From Fidelibacterota bacterium (GTDB lineage Bacteria > Fidelibacterota > UBA8477 > JABMPR01), in NCBI GenBank assembly GCA_021734255.1, contig JAIPJM010000010.1:21370-85369 (forward strand): a stretch of 64,000 nucleotides of DNA. The letters are read 5' to 3'. Positions 8,054 to 16,881 of this stretch are shown here, piece after piece. Below the pieces are notes generated by a model. It ran no database searches and had not been told where the DNA came from. It saw only the letters and a program-made list of their open reading frames with translations. Position numbers and translations under genes: made by a program. Every line of letters begins with the position of its first letter. Position 1 is the stretch's first letter.

Positions 8054-9538
8054 CTATTCGGTGGTGTTGAGGTTCGCCAATACAGCCCTGAAGCTCTCTA
8101 GCCCTGCTTCAATATTCTCAATGATCTCTTCTGCCAGCACATCAGGCTCAGGCAGGTTATCAAGATCAGTCAGAGATTTATCCTTTAACCAGAAGATGTC
8201 CAAACTGGTCTTATCCCTGGCAACGATTTCATCGTAGCTGTATTTACGCCAGCGTCCTTCCGGATTCTTTTCCTCATCCCATGTCTCAGTTCGTTTGAAG
8301 CGATTCGCAGGGTTGTAGCAGTCGATGAAGTCCTGAAGGTGTTCCAGGCGCATAGGCATTTTCTTAAGCGTGTGATGAATGTTGGTTCGATAATCGTAAA
8401 ACCAGATTTCCTTGGTCCAGGGTTCCTTTTGGGCAGGCTTGTTGTCAAAGAAAATGACATTGGCTTTCACGCCCTGCGCATAGAAGATGCCTGTCGGTAG
8501 ACGAAGGATAGTGTGCAATTCGGTCATTTGCATGAGTTGCTTGCGAACCACCTCGCCAGAGCCCCCTTCAAAGAGCACGTTGTCAGGGACAACCACCGCT
8601 GCACGCCCCGTTGATTTTAACAGACTGCGGATATGTTGTACAAAGTTAAGCTGCTTATTGGAAGTGGTGGTCCAGAAGTCCTGACGGTTATAGGTCAGAT
8701 CATCCTTCTGCTGTTCTCCTTCTTCGTTGGTAAAGGTCATACTGCTTTTTTTACCGAAGGGCGGATTAGCCAACACAATGTCAACCGTGGTGCTGGGAGT
8801 GGCAACCAGGGCATCATTGGAGCTGATGGGACTTTCTCCATCCATCTCACCAATATTGTGCAGAAACATGTTCATGAGGCACAGACGGCGTGTATTAGCA
8901 ACAATCTCATTCCCCATGAAGGTCTCATGCTTGAGGAAGGCTTTCTGCTTCTGGTTAAGCTTGTAGTTCTTAACAAGGAAATCATAGGATGCCAGGAAGA
9001 ATCCACCGGTTCCGCAGGCAGGATCACCAATCACCTGCTCGGGTTCAGGTCGCATGCATTCGACCATGGCAGAAATTAAAGATCGAGGGGTGAAATACTG
9101 ACCGGCTCCTGATTTTGTATCTTCAGCATTCTTTTCCAGCAGTCCTTCATAGATACTGCCCTTAGTGTCGGCTCCAAGGATAACCCAATCCGTTTCATCT
9201 ACCATGCTGATCAGTCTGGCAAGCTTGGCGGGATCTTGGATTTTATTCTGTGACTTGGTGAAGATTTGCCCCAGCATACCAGGATATGTTCCAAGCTCAC
9301 GTAGTAATGTTGCATATTGAATTTCCAACTCGGCACCTTTTCGAGAAGTGAGGCTTTTCCAGTTAAAATTCGCAGGGACTCCAACATCTCGGTTGTATGG
9401 CTCTCGACTATATTCGTCAGCCATTTTCAAGAATATCAGGTAGGTTAACTGTTCCAGGTAGTCACCGTATCCAACTCCGTCGTCGCGCAAGGTTGTGCAG
9501 TAACTCCAAACTTTTGAAACAATCGCATCCGCATTCAT
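8054..9538 (-). CDS. hsdM: Type I restriction-modification system methyltransferase subunit HsdM
   Basis: This N6-adenine DNA methyltransferase has 494 residues, the usual size for HsdM. The N-terminal helical HsdM_N region leads into KSGAGQYFTPR at about 142-152. The S-adenosylmethionine motif I DPACGTGGF is at about 172-180, and the catalytic motif IV NPPFG at about 258-262. With HsdS it forms the M2S methylase that protects the host sites, and with HsdR the restriction complex. The start overlaps the end of hsdS by four bases (ATGA), so the subunits are translationally coupled. It is the last gene of the operon nuclease-hsdR-hsdS-hsdM. All catalytic motifs look intact. Confidence 0.97.
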   Translation of the reverse strand: MNADAIVSKVWSYCTTLRDDGVGYGDYLEQLTYLIFLKMADEYSREPYNRDVGVPANFNWKSLTSRKGAELEIQYATLLRELGTYPGMLGQIFTKSQNKIQDPAKLARLISMVDETDWVILGADTKGSIYEGLLEKNAEDTKSGAGQYFTPRSLISAMVECMRPEPEQVIGDPACGTGGFFLASYDFLVKNYKLNQKQKAFLKHETFMGNEIVANTRRLCLMNMFLHNIGEMDGESPISSNDALVATPSTTVDIVLANPPFGKKSSMTFTNEEGEQQKDDLTYNRQDFWTTTSNKQLNFVQHIRSLLKSTGRAAVVVPDNVLFEGGSGEVVRKQLMQMTELHTILRLPTGIFYAQGVKANVIFFDNKPAQKEPWTKEIWFYDYRTNIHHTLKKMPMRLEHLQDFIDCYNPANRFKRTETWDEEKNPEGRWRKYSYDEIVARDKTSLDIFWLKDKSLTDLDNLPEPDVLAEEIIENIEAGLESFRAVLANLNTTE

Positions 9539-11040
9539 TTATTTTTTGTCCTTGTTCGCTTAACATCATGTTTAGTGGAAGCGATCCGCCTTACAAGATC
9601 ACTCGCAGGCTCATCTTGAGGGTCCTGTTTTATTAACCTCCCAGAAAACGCTTCTTTTAAAATTGATTGACGCATTGCTTCATTTTTTTTCAATGCATAA
9701 TCAATCTCCTGACTGATTCGATTGACCTCGGAAAAGCCTTCATCCAAAACATTAACAATTTCTTGTTGCTCGCCCCTACTACATAGGGCAATGGGCATTT
9801 CTCTAAGTGTTGCGAGATTAATTCCAGTATATGCGACCCCTCTTAATCTTTGTTTGAACCAATTCTCGATAATTGGACTGGCGATGTAATATTGTAGATA
9901 TTCACTCATGATCGAATCAACGGTATCAATCACTGCCACTTCCCTCGAAATGTTGTATCCTTCACAAGAATCTGGAACTACAGAAACGCCACCAAGAGTT
10001 CCGCGTATCGTCACAATGACCTCGCCACCTTTAAGAAGTGTTCTCCGGTAATGATCTGAAATAGCTGGCGAAATAGGTTTGACATATTCCAAGTCCAGGA
10101 ACAATTTTCGTACATTGCTTGATCGTAATGTTGGAACACCGCCAAATTCATCCTTTCCAAGCTTGATTACACCGTACGAGATGGGTCTATCATGTCTAAC
10201 AAGATCATTAATATTAACATATACCCACTCAGTGGGGAGTTCGGGTAAAGCCTCATCAGAAAGGGCTTCTACTCTTGGCGAATCCTTAAATTTGTTTTTC
10301 TTTGTACTCTGAAATGTTGAATTGTGTTTCAGCTCTGCATTGATCTTGGAGCGAGACTGCCGTATGTCTTCTAAAATATCTGTTGGTACTCTACTCCCAT
10401 TAGCATTAGTACTTCTCCATTTTCCAGATAAATGTCCGGCGAAGGCATGCTTCAGGATTGCTTGGCGGTACACCTCCAACTGCTTGCGGGCAGTGTTTAG
10501 GCTTTCAATGCCATTGTCCAATTCTGAGAACAGTTCTTCGATTTTGGCAACGATGCGAACCTGTTCATTAGTTGGAGGTACTGGAATTGGTAACTTGCTG
10601 AATGCTGTACCTGAAATTTCTTTAAATGTAGTTCCCGTAGCTCTCTCTTCAGCCAACTGCTTAGCTGACTTCAAATAATAGAACACAAATTCATTGAAGA
10701 CACCTTTGTAAGGAACAAGACTTTTGAATCCTTGGTTAGTACACATTGGATGTGAACTTATCACAACATAACCAATGGGTGCTCTTGAGGAAAAATGCAC
10801 ACTTCCAGGAGGCATTAGCTTCGCTGAACTATGCTGCAAGCCAGCCTCAGAGATACTCTTCGCTCCTTTGGCTATTGTCTTGTGCTTGTACTTGGTTAAA
10901 TCTGCCGGTGAAATCCAATTTATTTCACCCCCCCAGTATTCTTCAACTTTCGTTGATGGGGTTCCACCAGAAACAACATCACCGAGCTTTTTTAACTCTG
11001 TCCACTCCCAACTCCTGGGTGTTTTCCAGAGCTCATTCAT
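9535..11040 (-). CDS. hsdS: Type I restriction-modification specificity subunit HsdS
   Basis: The 501-residue protein has the two-fold layout of HsdS. Target-recognition domain 1 begins at WEWTELKKLGDVVSGGTPS, followed by a helical spacer around FSELDNGIESLNTARKQLE. Domain 2 begins near LPTEWVYVNIND, followed by a second helical spacer ending with MRQSILKEAFSGRLI. Each domain reads half of a bipartite DNA site, and the two spacers set the distance. The start overlaps the hsdR stop by one base (TAATG) and the end overlaps hsdM by four. No frameshift or internal inverted repeat suggesting phase-variable shuffling was noticed. The target sequence cannot be deduced by eye. Confidence 0.96.
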   Translation of the reverse strand: MNELWKTPRSWEWTELKKLGDVVSGGTPSTKVEEYWGGEINWISPADLTKYKHKTIAKGAKSISEAGLQHSSAKLMPPGSVHFSSRAPIGYVVISSHPMCTNQGFKSLVPYKGVFNEFVFYYLKSAKQLAEERATGTTFKEISGTAFSKLPIPVPPTNEQVRIVAKIEELFSELDNGIESLNTARKQLEVYRQAILKHAFAGHLSGKWRSTNANGSRVPTDILEDIRQSRSKINAELKHNSTFQSTKKNKFKDSPRVEALSDEALPELPTEWVYVNINDLVRHDRPISYGVIKLGKDEFGGVPTLRSSNVRKLFLDLEYVKPISPAISDHYRRTLLKGGEVIVTIRGTLGGVSVVPDSCEGYNISREVAVIDTVDSIMSEYLQYYIASPIIENWFKQRLRGVAYTGINLATLREMPIALCSRGEQQEIVNVLDEGFSEVNRISQEIDYALKKNEAMRQSILKEAFSGRLIKQDPQDEPASDLVRRIASTKHDVKRTRTKNK

Positions 11041-13871
11041 TACGCAACCAGAGCCTCATTCATCTCCTTCAGAAGTCCATCCATACCTGTGCCAAACAGG
11101 GTATATATTTTACCCATCCCGCCATGGGCATCGAATGGTGCCATATCAAGATCATCCCTTTCGATATGGAATGAACTTGCAATATGATCACGGATCATCT
11201 GGAGCCATTTCATTTGTTCCTCATTGAACTTTACACCTGCTCCTGCATGATACTTCAAGATCCAGTCTTGAAAGTTACGACGAACTGTTGAATCATAGCT
11301 CGTCAGTTTCTCATCCAAGCCACACACTCTCCGGATCATGGCCACCAGAGCAGTGAGCTCATTGATTGGCTGCTTGCCTTCGTAATGCTCCAGCTGTGAG
11401 TATGCTTGCCAGATACGCATGGGAGCCAGAGCCGGCTTGTCTGTTTTTAACCTGTCTGCAATGTCACGAATCATCTTAAATGTTATATCACGCCGCCGAT
11501 GGGGCTGGTCAAAATAAATCTGTAAGGCTTCGATCTCATCCTTATGATCCTGCAAATACTGCGTGAATTCCTGTGTCAATTCAGTGGCTTTTTCAGTCGA
11601 GGTAGAATCCCATTCGGCACGGGTCAGCTCATCCAAGGTCTCATGGTCAATTTTCTGATTTTTGTCTCGTCTGATGGTGTCGATAGTATCCACCACATCC
11701 CCAGTAAAAACACTAGCAAATTCTTTGACAAATTCTTCCTGGGCCTCATTGCGAAGGTCATCACCAGGATTCTGCCCCTCTGACAGATCAGCCATTTCCA
11801 AAGCCCGTTTTTCAATTCTGTCGGGATCAATGGCATCAAACAATCCCTGAACAATGGTTTGTAATGGAACACCCTCCGTCACACGCTCAATCTTTGCCTT
11901 GTCCCCATCATCGAGCTGTTTATTCAAGCGAGCCAAACGACCTGCCAATGAGCTCACCGTGTCGGCATCGCTTACCCCCATCATCACGCCCATCATGAGA
12001 TCTTTTAAAGGAACTCCAGGCTTGGTGATCAAGGGCCGGCTACTTGTCTTCAAGGACTTGGTGACACCAATGGCATCCACAATCACGTAATGGGTTTTGG
12101 CACTGGCAGATGAGGGTGTCACCTTCTTTAAATCGTCATGGTCCAAAGTTCTGGTTCCGCGACCTTTCATCTGCTCGAAATAGTTCCGGCTCTTCACATC
12201 TCGCATGAACAGCAGACACTCCAGTGGCTTCACATCCGTCCCGGTGGCAATCATGTCCACTGTGACAGCAATCCTTGGATTATAGTTGTTCCTGAATTGC
12301 GACAACACCGTGTTGGGGTCTTCAGCTTCGTCGATCACATTCCCATCATTGTCATACCAGCCTTTAGCGGTTTTGTATGTCACCTTCTTGCAAAACGCAT
12401 TGTCCTCGGCAAACTCTTCACGAACAGTCTGGATAATGTCATCGGCATGGCTATCTGTCTTGGCAAAGATCAAGGTTTTAGGGACTTCTTCTCTGCCTGG
12501 AAAAATGTCCGGTAAGCTATTCTTGAATGCTTTAACCACTGTCCTGATCTGGTCAGGGTTGACGATATCCTTATCAAGCTGCTTGCGGTTGTAGGCTTCA
12601 TCTTCATCCTGGAGCTCCCAGGTTTTCCTGCGGGTGACGCGCTCACGTAATTCAACGGCTTGCTGGGCTTTGATCGTGCCACCTTGCCTGCTCACCTTGC
12701 TATCAATGATAAATACTTCATTGCCGACATTGACACCATCGGCAACGGCCTGTTCATGGGAGTAGTCACTCACCACGTTCTTTTTGAAGAAGCCATAGGT
12801 TCTACTATCAGGCGTTGCGGTAAGGCCAATGAGATAGGCATCGAAGTAATCAAGCACTTGTCGCCACAGGTTATAGATGGATCTGTGACATTCATCGATG
12901 ACAATGAAATCGAAAAACTCGATGGGAACCTTTTCGTTGTACTCAACAGGTACAGGCAACTTTGGTTTGGTCATCTGCTCTGCTGGGTTCATCTCTTCAA
13001 GGCTATCATCCAGATTTTCGCCCTTCAAGATGGCATACATACGCTGGATCGTACTGATGCATACTTGGGCATCTTTGGGTACATGGGAGGACTTCAAACG
13101 CTGCACAGCGTATAATTCAGTGAACTTGCGCGTATCGTCTGTTGGGGTGAAGTTGAGCATTTCCTGTTCAGCTTGCTTCCCCAGATTCTTTGTATCCACA
13201 AGAAACAGGATGCGCTTGCCCTTGGCATGTTTCAGTATGCGATACATGGCGGTGATAGCCGTATAGGTCTTCCCTGCGCCAGTTGCCATTTGAATCAATG
13301 CTCTGGGGCGATCTTCTCTCAGGGATTGCTCCAATTTGGTTATAGCAGCCTCTTGACAGTCTCTCAAGCCTAAAGCCCGTGCTGGGAGCCCATCTGGATT
13401 TAGCAAGGGCGTGTTGGCCAATCTGGCTCTCAGAGAAGTCCGAAGATCGAGTGACTCTTTAAATGTTTCCGGACGATGAAATGTGAAGACCTCCCGAGAC
13501 CTGGGTTTGGGATCTCTACCGTCCGTGAAGCGGGTGATCACACCTGTACTTTCATACAAGAATGGGAGCGGCTCTTTATTATTCACCCACTTTAGCTTCG
13601 CAGAAGCATAACCTTCGGTCTGATCCTCAACAGTGGTAATATTTTGTCCCGCTTCTTCGCGTTTTGCCTCAACCACACCGACAGCTTTTTTATCGACGAA
13701 TAGCACATAGTCAGCAGGTCCCACATCAGTCTGATACTCCCTCACTGCTTGACCAAGACCTTCATTCAAGTTGATATGCTTCTTGTCCTGAACTGACCAG
13801 CCAGCGAAGCGGAGCATCCGATCAATTTCATTGCGGGCAATTTGTTCGGGAGTTTGGTTAGCCATCATCAT
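11040..13871 (-). CDS. hsdR: Type I restriction endonuclease motor/nuclease subunit HsdR (EcoEI-type)
   Basis: HsdR cleaves unmethylated DNA after ATP-driven translocation. The N-terminal nuclease domain shows ADYVLFVDKKAVGVVEAKRE, the D...ExK active site of PD-(D/E)XK enzymes. Superfamily 2 helicase motifs follow: MATGAGKTYTA (Walker A), VIDECHRS (motif II), LIGLTATP (III), DMIATGTDVKPLECLLF (V) and QMKGRGTRT (VI). The C-terminus fits the EcoEI_R C-terminal domain. A longer frame begins at 13931, but that start would overlap the upstream gene, and an AGAGG seven bases before ATG at 13871 favours the shorter 943-residue form. It sits between the DUF5655 nuclease gene and hsdS in one operon. 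Confidence 0.96.
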   Translation of the reverse strand: MMMANQTPEQIARNEIDRMLRFAGWSVQDKKHINLNEGLGQAVREYQTDVGPADYVLFVDKKAVGVVEAKREEAGQNITTVEDQTEGYASAKLKWVNNKEPLPFLYESTGVITRFTDGRDPKPRSREVFTFHRPETFKESLDLRTSLRARLANTPLLNPDGLPARALGLRDCQEAAITKLEQSLREDRPRALIQMATGAGKTYTAITAMYRILKHAKGKRILFLVDTKNLGKQAEQEMLNFTPTDDTRKFTELYAVQRLKSSHVPKDAQVCISTIQRMYAILKGENLDDSLEEMNPAEQMTKPKLPVPVEYNEKVPIEFFDFIVIDECHRSIYNLWRQVLDYFDAYLIGLTATPDSRTYGFFKKNVVSDYSHEQAVADGVNVGNEVFIIDSKVSRQGGTIKAQQAVELRERVTRRKTWELQDEDEAYNRKQLDKDIVNPDQIRTVVKAFKNSLPDIFPGREEVPKTLIFAKTDSHADDIIQTVREEFAEDNAFCKKVTYKTAKGWYDNDGNVIDEAEDPNTVLSQFRNNYNPRIAVTVDMIATGTDVKPLECLLFMRDVKSRNYFEQMKGRGTRTLDHDDLKKVTPSSASAKTHYVIVDAIGVTKSLKTSSRPLITKPGVPLKDLMMGVMMGVSDADTVSSLAGRLARLNKQLDDGDKAKIERVTEGVPLQTIVQGLFDAIDPDRIEKRALEMADLSEGQNPGDDLRNEAQEEFVKEFASVFTGDVVDTIDTIRRDKNQKIDHETLDELTRAEWDSTSTEKATELTQEFTQYLQDHKDEIEALQIYFDQPHRRRDITFKMIRDIADRLKTDKPALAPMRIWQAYSQLEHYEGKQPINELTALVAMIRRVCGLDEKLTSYDSTVRRNFQDWILKYHAGAGVKFNEEQMKWLQMIRDHIASSFHIERDDLDMAPFDAHGGMGKIYTLFGTGMDGLLKEMNEALVA

Positions 13872-13902
13872 GGGGTTGCCTCTTAAAGATTCTCTACAGG
13901 GA

Positions 13903-14793
13903 TCACAGCACGTCTGAATGGGACTGTTCAATGAGCCCTAACACATATTCCAGGTCTGATTCATTCTTCAGATACACTCTACGATCCATGGTCCAGTTAT
14001 AACCTTCAGGGATCTTATCAACCCTGCCCTTGGGATCTTCGTAGTCAATGGGCCTCAAATGGATTTTCAACTGATTCTTGCCGATATGGACTTCAGCGAA
14101 GTTCTTTGAAACACGGAAAGCCACATAGAATGCCGTAGCCTTCTCTATAATATTTTCATCCATTTCAATGATCCTGGATCGAAGCTCGCCGAATAAATCT
14201 TTAATAACCGGACTTGCTTTGGCTAATAGGTCGTCAACGGTTGTCTCTGACTGAATTCTCCCAGGTTGCGATGCACTCACTTGTGTTGATTTCTGTTCAC
14301 GAACTCCTACCTGTTCTAGGCTGAAGATACCTTCTTGGTACAGCCTGTATTTCAGCAACTCAATGCGCATAGGGACAACTTCAACTGTATCAATGTCGAA
14401 TTTGCTGTAGGATTCAGCGATACAGACCACCCTGGGATTTTTCCAATCAATCTTAATGGTCTTGGCAATGTCCTCACCCAACCGCTTGATCAATAGCATT
14501 TCGAAGAATTCGATCTTTTGAGCCTGTAGCCAGCGGAGATATGAAAGCCCTTGATTGATTACATTGTCATTCTTGTTGCGCTTGTATTCAATGATCACAG
14601 GCGCACCGGAAGAATCAACGGCGAGGGTGTCAATTCGGCCACCAAAGGTCGTCGTGTATTCAGTTGCCAGGAAATGCATATCTAACACTTCCAGCAGGTT
14701 CTCTTCAACTAAGGTCTGTAAGTCCTTTTCTTTCTTAATCGAAACTGTTGAGAGCTTATGTAGTTTTTTGCCATGAGTTTTGAATATAGGCAT
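13903..14793 (-). CDS. NucS-like PD-(D/E)XK nuclease with C-terminal DUF5655
   Basis: The first 110 residues hold a nuclease core: GGRIDTLAVD with the aspartate near residue 55, and VIIEYKR with E69 and K71, the D...ExK triad. This layout matches the NucS/DUF91-type endonuclease-like N-terminus seen in proteins that end in DUF5655. The C-terminal 90 residues (DLLAKASPVIKDLF onward to EYVLGLIEQS) fit DUF5655. The frame is open to 14886, but ATG at 14793 has AGGGGTGG four bases before it and starts the conserved region, so that start is used. It is the first gene of the hsdRSM operon, 31 bases before hsdR, so it may modulate or back up the type I system. Substrate is unknown. Confidence 0.8.
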   Translation of the reverse strand: MPIFKTHGKKLHKLSTVSIKKEKDLQTLVEENLLEVLDMHFLATEYTTTFGGRIDTLAVDSSGAPVIIEYKRNKNDNVINQGLSYLRWLQAQKIEFFEMLLIKRLGEDIAKTIKIDWKNPRVVCIAESYSKFDIDTVEVVPMRIELLKYRLYQEGIFSLEQVGVREQKSTQVSASQPGRIQSETTVDDLLAKASPVIKDLFGELRSRIIEMDENIIEKATAFYVAFRVSKNFAEVHIGKNQLKIHLRPIDYEDPKGRVDKIPEGYNWTMDRRVYLKNESDLEYVLGLIEQSHSDVL

Positions 14794-15186
14794 ACTGCCA
14801 CCCCTGAAAATTTTAACCACTGCTAAAACAAAAATAAAGTACCTGCGTATTGGTCGGCGAAGGGAGCTGCAAAGCAGCAAGCACAAGGGCCAACATAATC
14901 TTACGGCAAGTCTTTGAATATGACCTGATGATGAGAGAATTCCAAGTCTGACGCAATTAATTGCATGCTAACAATCAATTTGCCCCTTGATATGCTAAAC
15001 CTGGATTGGACGAAACTTTGCTTTTCCGAATCCAATGCTATTCGTAAGTACCTGTAACGCATTAACTTGCATCCATTCTGATCATCCCTATTTTCCCTCA
15101 TAACTAATCATACATGCAATTATCTGCATCCTATAGCACCCCAAAAATATTCAACCCTAAAACCCTCAACAAAAGGAGACGAGGCT
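14794..15186. promoter_or_regulatory. Divergent control region with a 12-bp palindrome
   Basis: This 393-base region drives the restriction-modification operon leftwards and the MgsA-like/recombinase pair rightwards. GCAATTAATTGC at 14953-14964 is a perfect palindrome, and related TGCA-containing words recur at 14962-14968, 15068-15072 and 15113-15128. They could form operators of a shared regulator. At 14866-14878 a small hairpin GCTGC-AAA-GCAGC lies in a more GC-rich patch. No gene is supported here; the short minus-strand frame at 14901-15101 has no recognisable protein pattern. Confidence 0.35.
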
Positions 15187-16092
15187 ATGCTTAAACAAAG
15201 AGACAATCACTATTTAACAGATCGAAGGCTGCTTATCAGCAATCTTCAGAAAACGATCCGAAGGCAACAAACTGAAAGGGCTGTACGCACAGCTCTATGT
15301 CTTCTTGAGCACCATCCCAGGCATGTTATTCGGAGGTTACCAATCATCATGGTCGAGGACACCATCCTGCATCCTAAGCTTCCCCTTGTGATCGAACTCA
15401 TGGTAAATGAATCGGAGGGAAAGGAAATCAACAGCAGGGATGCCGATGAATTCTTGTCCATCGTCAGGGATCTCTGTGGGACCAAAGAAAAGGACTTGCC
15501 TGATGATTCCCTGATTGCCATTCGTCCTGAAATTAAGCCACAGGACCACATGGGTGAATTTGCCACCACTCTGACCCAAGCCCTAAGAACAAGAAAACGT
15601 TTTGGCGGAATGAAATTCGACATGGGCATGTTGAGTCGCTTTGCGGACCATTGGGAGGTGCGATTCACCCATGATGAGCTTGAATGGTATGAATTCTTAG
15701 CCAGCCATTATCCAGAACGTGACCGTATAGATTACACGACTATTTCTCCCTTGCAGGAATCAGACATCCTGGTTGAATCGGTGGATCATCACTGTAGCCC
15801 TATCGCAAACATTCTGAATAAGAAAAATGAGTTCCGGCATGAGATTCAGTCACGGTTCCAAGACCAACGGCCATTGGATGTAATCAAAGACTTTCTATGG
15901 TGTGTGAGAAGTTCATGGAATCCAAGACCCGTATTCTGGGATTCAAATTATGAAACGAATTTCCTCAAACGCCATGGCTGGCCAACGGATCAGAAATACC
16001 TGGAATTGAATGAACACATGGGAATCGAAATAGACAATATCAGCAGGTGGTATATAACCAAAAAGCATAAGGAGCATCAGATCGGAAAATGA
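15187..16092 (+). CDS. Protein with MgsA C-terminal-like helical segment, coupled to a tyrosine recombinase
   Basis: The protein has 301 residues and no P-loop. Residues 8-60 follow the pattern HYLxxxxLxxxLQKTIRR, then AVRTALCLLE, then RRLPIIMVEDTIL. This closely resembles the start of the MgsA/RarA C-terminal domain, where the same spacing HxYDLISAxxKSIR...RRLxIxxxEDxG occurs in a clamp-loader-like AAA protein. The rest (about 100-301) is not recognised. AAGGAG lies eight bases before the ATG. Its stop overlaps the tyrosine recombinase start by four bases (ATGA), so the two products are probably made together. A role as DNA-binding or accessory subunit for that recombinase is an inference. 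Confidence 0.45.
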   Translation: MLKQRDNHYLTDRRLLISNLQKTIRRQQTERAVRTALCLLEHHPRHVIRRLPIIMVEDTILHPKLPLVIELMVNESEGKEINSRDADEFLSIVRDLCGTKEKDLPDDSLIAIRPEIKPQDHMGEFATTLTQALRTRKRFGGMKFDMGMLSRFADHWEVRFTHDELEWYEFLASHYPERDRIDYTTISPLQESDILVESVDHHCSPIANILNKKNEFRHEIQSRFQDQRPLDVIKDFLWCVRSSWNPRPVFWDSNYETNFLKRHGWPTDQKYLELNEHMGIEIDNISRWYITKKHKEHQIGK

Positions 16093-16706
16093 ATTCTAAT
16101 TGGACCATAGACCGCACCAAATTCATGACCCCTACCCAGGTATCCCTTCTACGCAGAACTGCGGAGGATTTAGCTATTATAGGCGAAAAACGGGGTTTGC
16201 TCATTCCACCCAGGAACTGGATGATCATAGATCTTGCACTCAGCACAGGACTGAGGGTTTTTGAAATCTCAAACCTAAAGGAACAGGACCTATATCTCGG
16301 GAACGGAGAGTTTGAACTTATCGTGACAAAGGGCAAGGGTAACAAGCGACGCACCGTATACTTTGATCCCAGCTTGAAAAGTCATTTGAAGAAATATATC
16401 AGATGGAAGCACTCCCAAGGCAAGCAGGACGAATACTTATTTTTCTCAAAGCATAACCCCAGGATGTGTGTAGAGGCTTTTGAGCGAGTATTCAACAAGC
16501 TACGGGATCAGGCAGGGCTGCCATCGCATTTCACGTTCCATAGCCAGCGGCATAGCTATGCGACAATACTTTATGGGAAAACGAGGGATCTGAGGTTAGT
16601 CCAAAGGCAACTGGGTCATAGCTCACCAACCGTCACAACTATATATGCAAATATTATGAATGATCGACTTACCGAGGTGTTTACATCTGATATCTTTAGC
16701 AAATAG
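16089..16706 (+). CDS. Tyrosine recombinase, catalytic domain only
   Basis: All the catalytic residues of the family can be placed in this 205-residue protein: R56 in STGLRVFEIS, K83 in TKGKGNKRR, H151 and R154 in HSQRHSYAT, H177 in LGHSS and Y186 in TTIYANIM. It should cut and join DNA through a 3'-phosphotyrosine. Phage and XerC/D-type enzymes usually have about 300 residues with an N-terminal SAM-like core-binding domain. Here only about 12 residues precede the catalytic domain, so that arm is missing. The overlapping upstream gene may supply the missing function. Short recombinases of this kind include fimbrial-type inversion enzymes and integron-like or transposon TnpA-like forms. No inverted repeats indicating a DNA switch were found next to it. 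Confidence 0.85.
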   Translation: MNSNWTIDRTKFMTPTQVSLLRRTAEDLAIIGEKRGLLIPPRNWMIIDLALSTGLRVFEISNLKEQDLYLGNGEFELIVTKGKGNKRRTVYFDPSLKSHLKKYIRWKHSQGKQDEYLFFSKHNPRMCVEAFERVFNKLRDQAGLPSHFTFHSQRHSYATILYGKTRDLRLVQRQLGHSSPTVTTIYANIMNDRLTEVFTSDIFSK

Positions 16707-16881
16707 ACTCCTCGGCTCAGCAATACGAGCACTCATATTTCTTGAATTAGCAATATTCGACTTCCCAACATAATATTTTGCTATTTATTTTCATTTTTCT
16801 TATTATTATCTATCATGTATCAGTCATTATGAATTTTTATTTCATTTATTCTATATTCAGCATGAGTGTAAGGAGAGACAA

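Noticed and set aside
8633..9079. 148-codon open frame on the plus strand
   Set aside because: It is antisense to hsdM, including its catalytic motifs; a shadow of that gene.
14901..15101. 66-codon minus-strand frame in the divergent control region
   Set aside because: No family pattern; it covers the palindromic control region and is probably non-coding.
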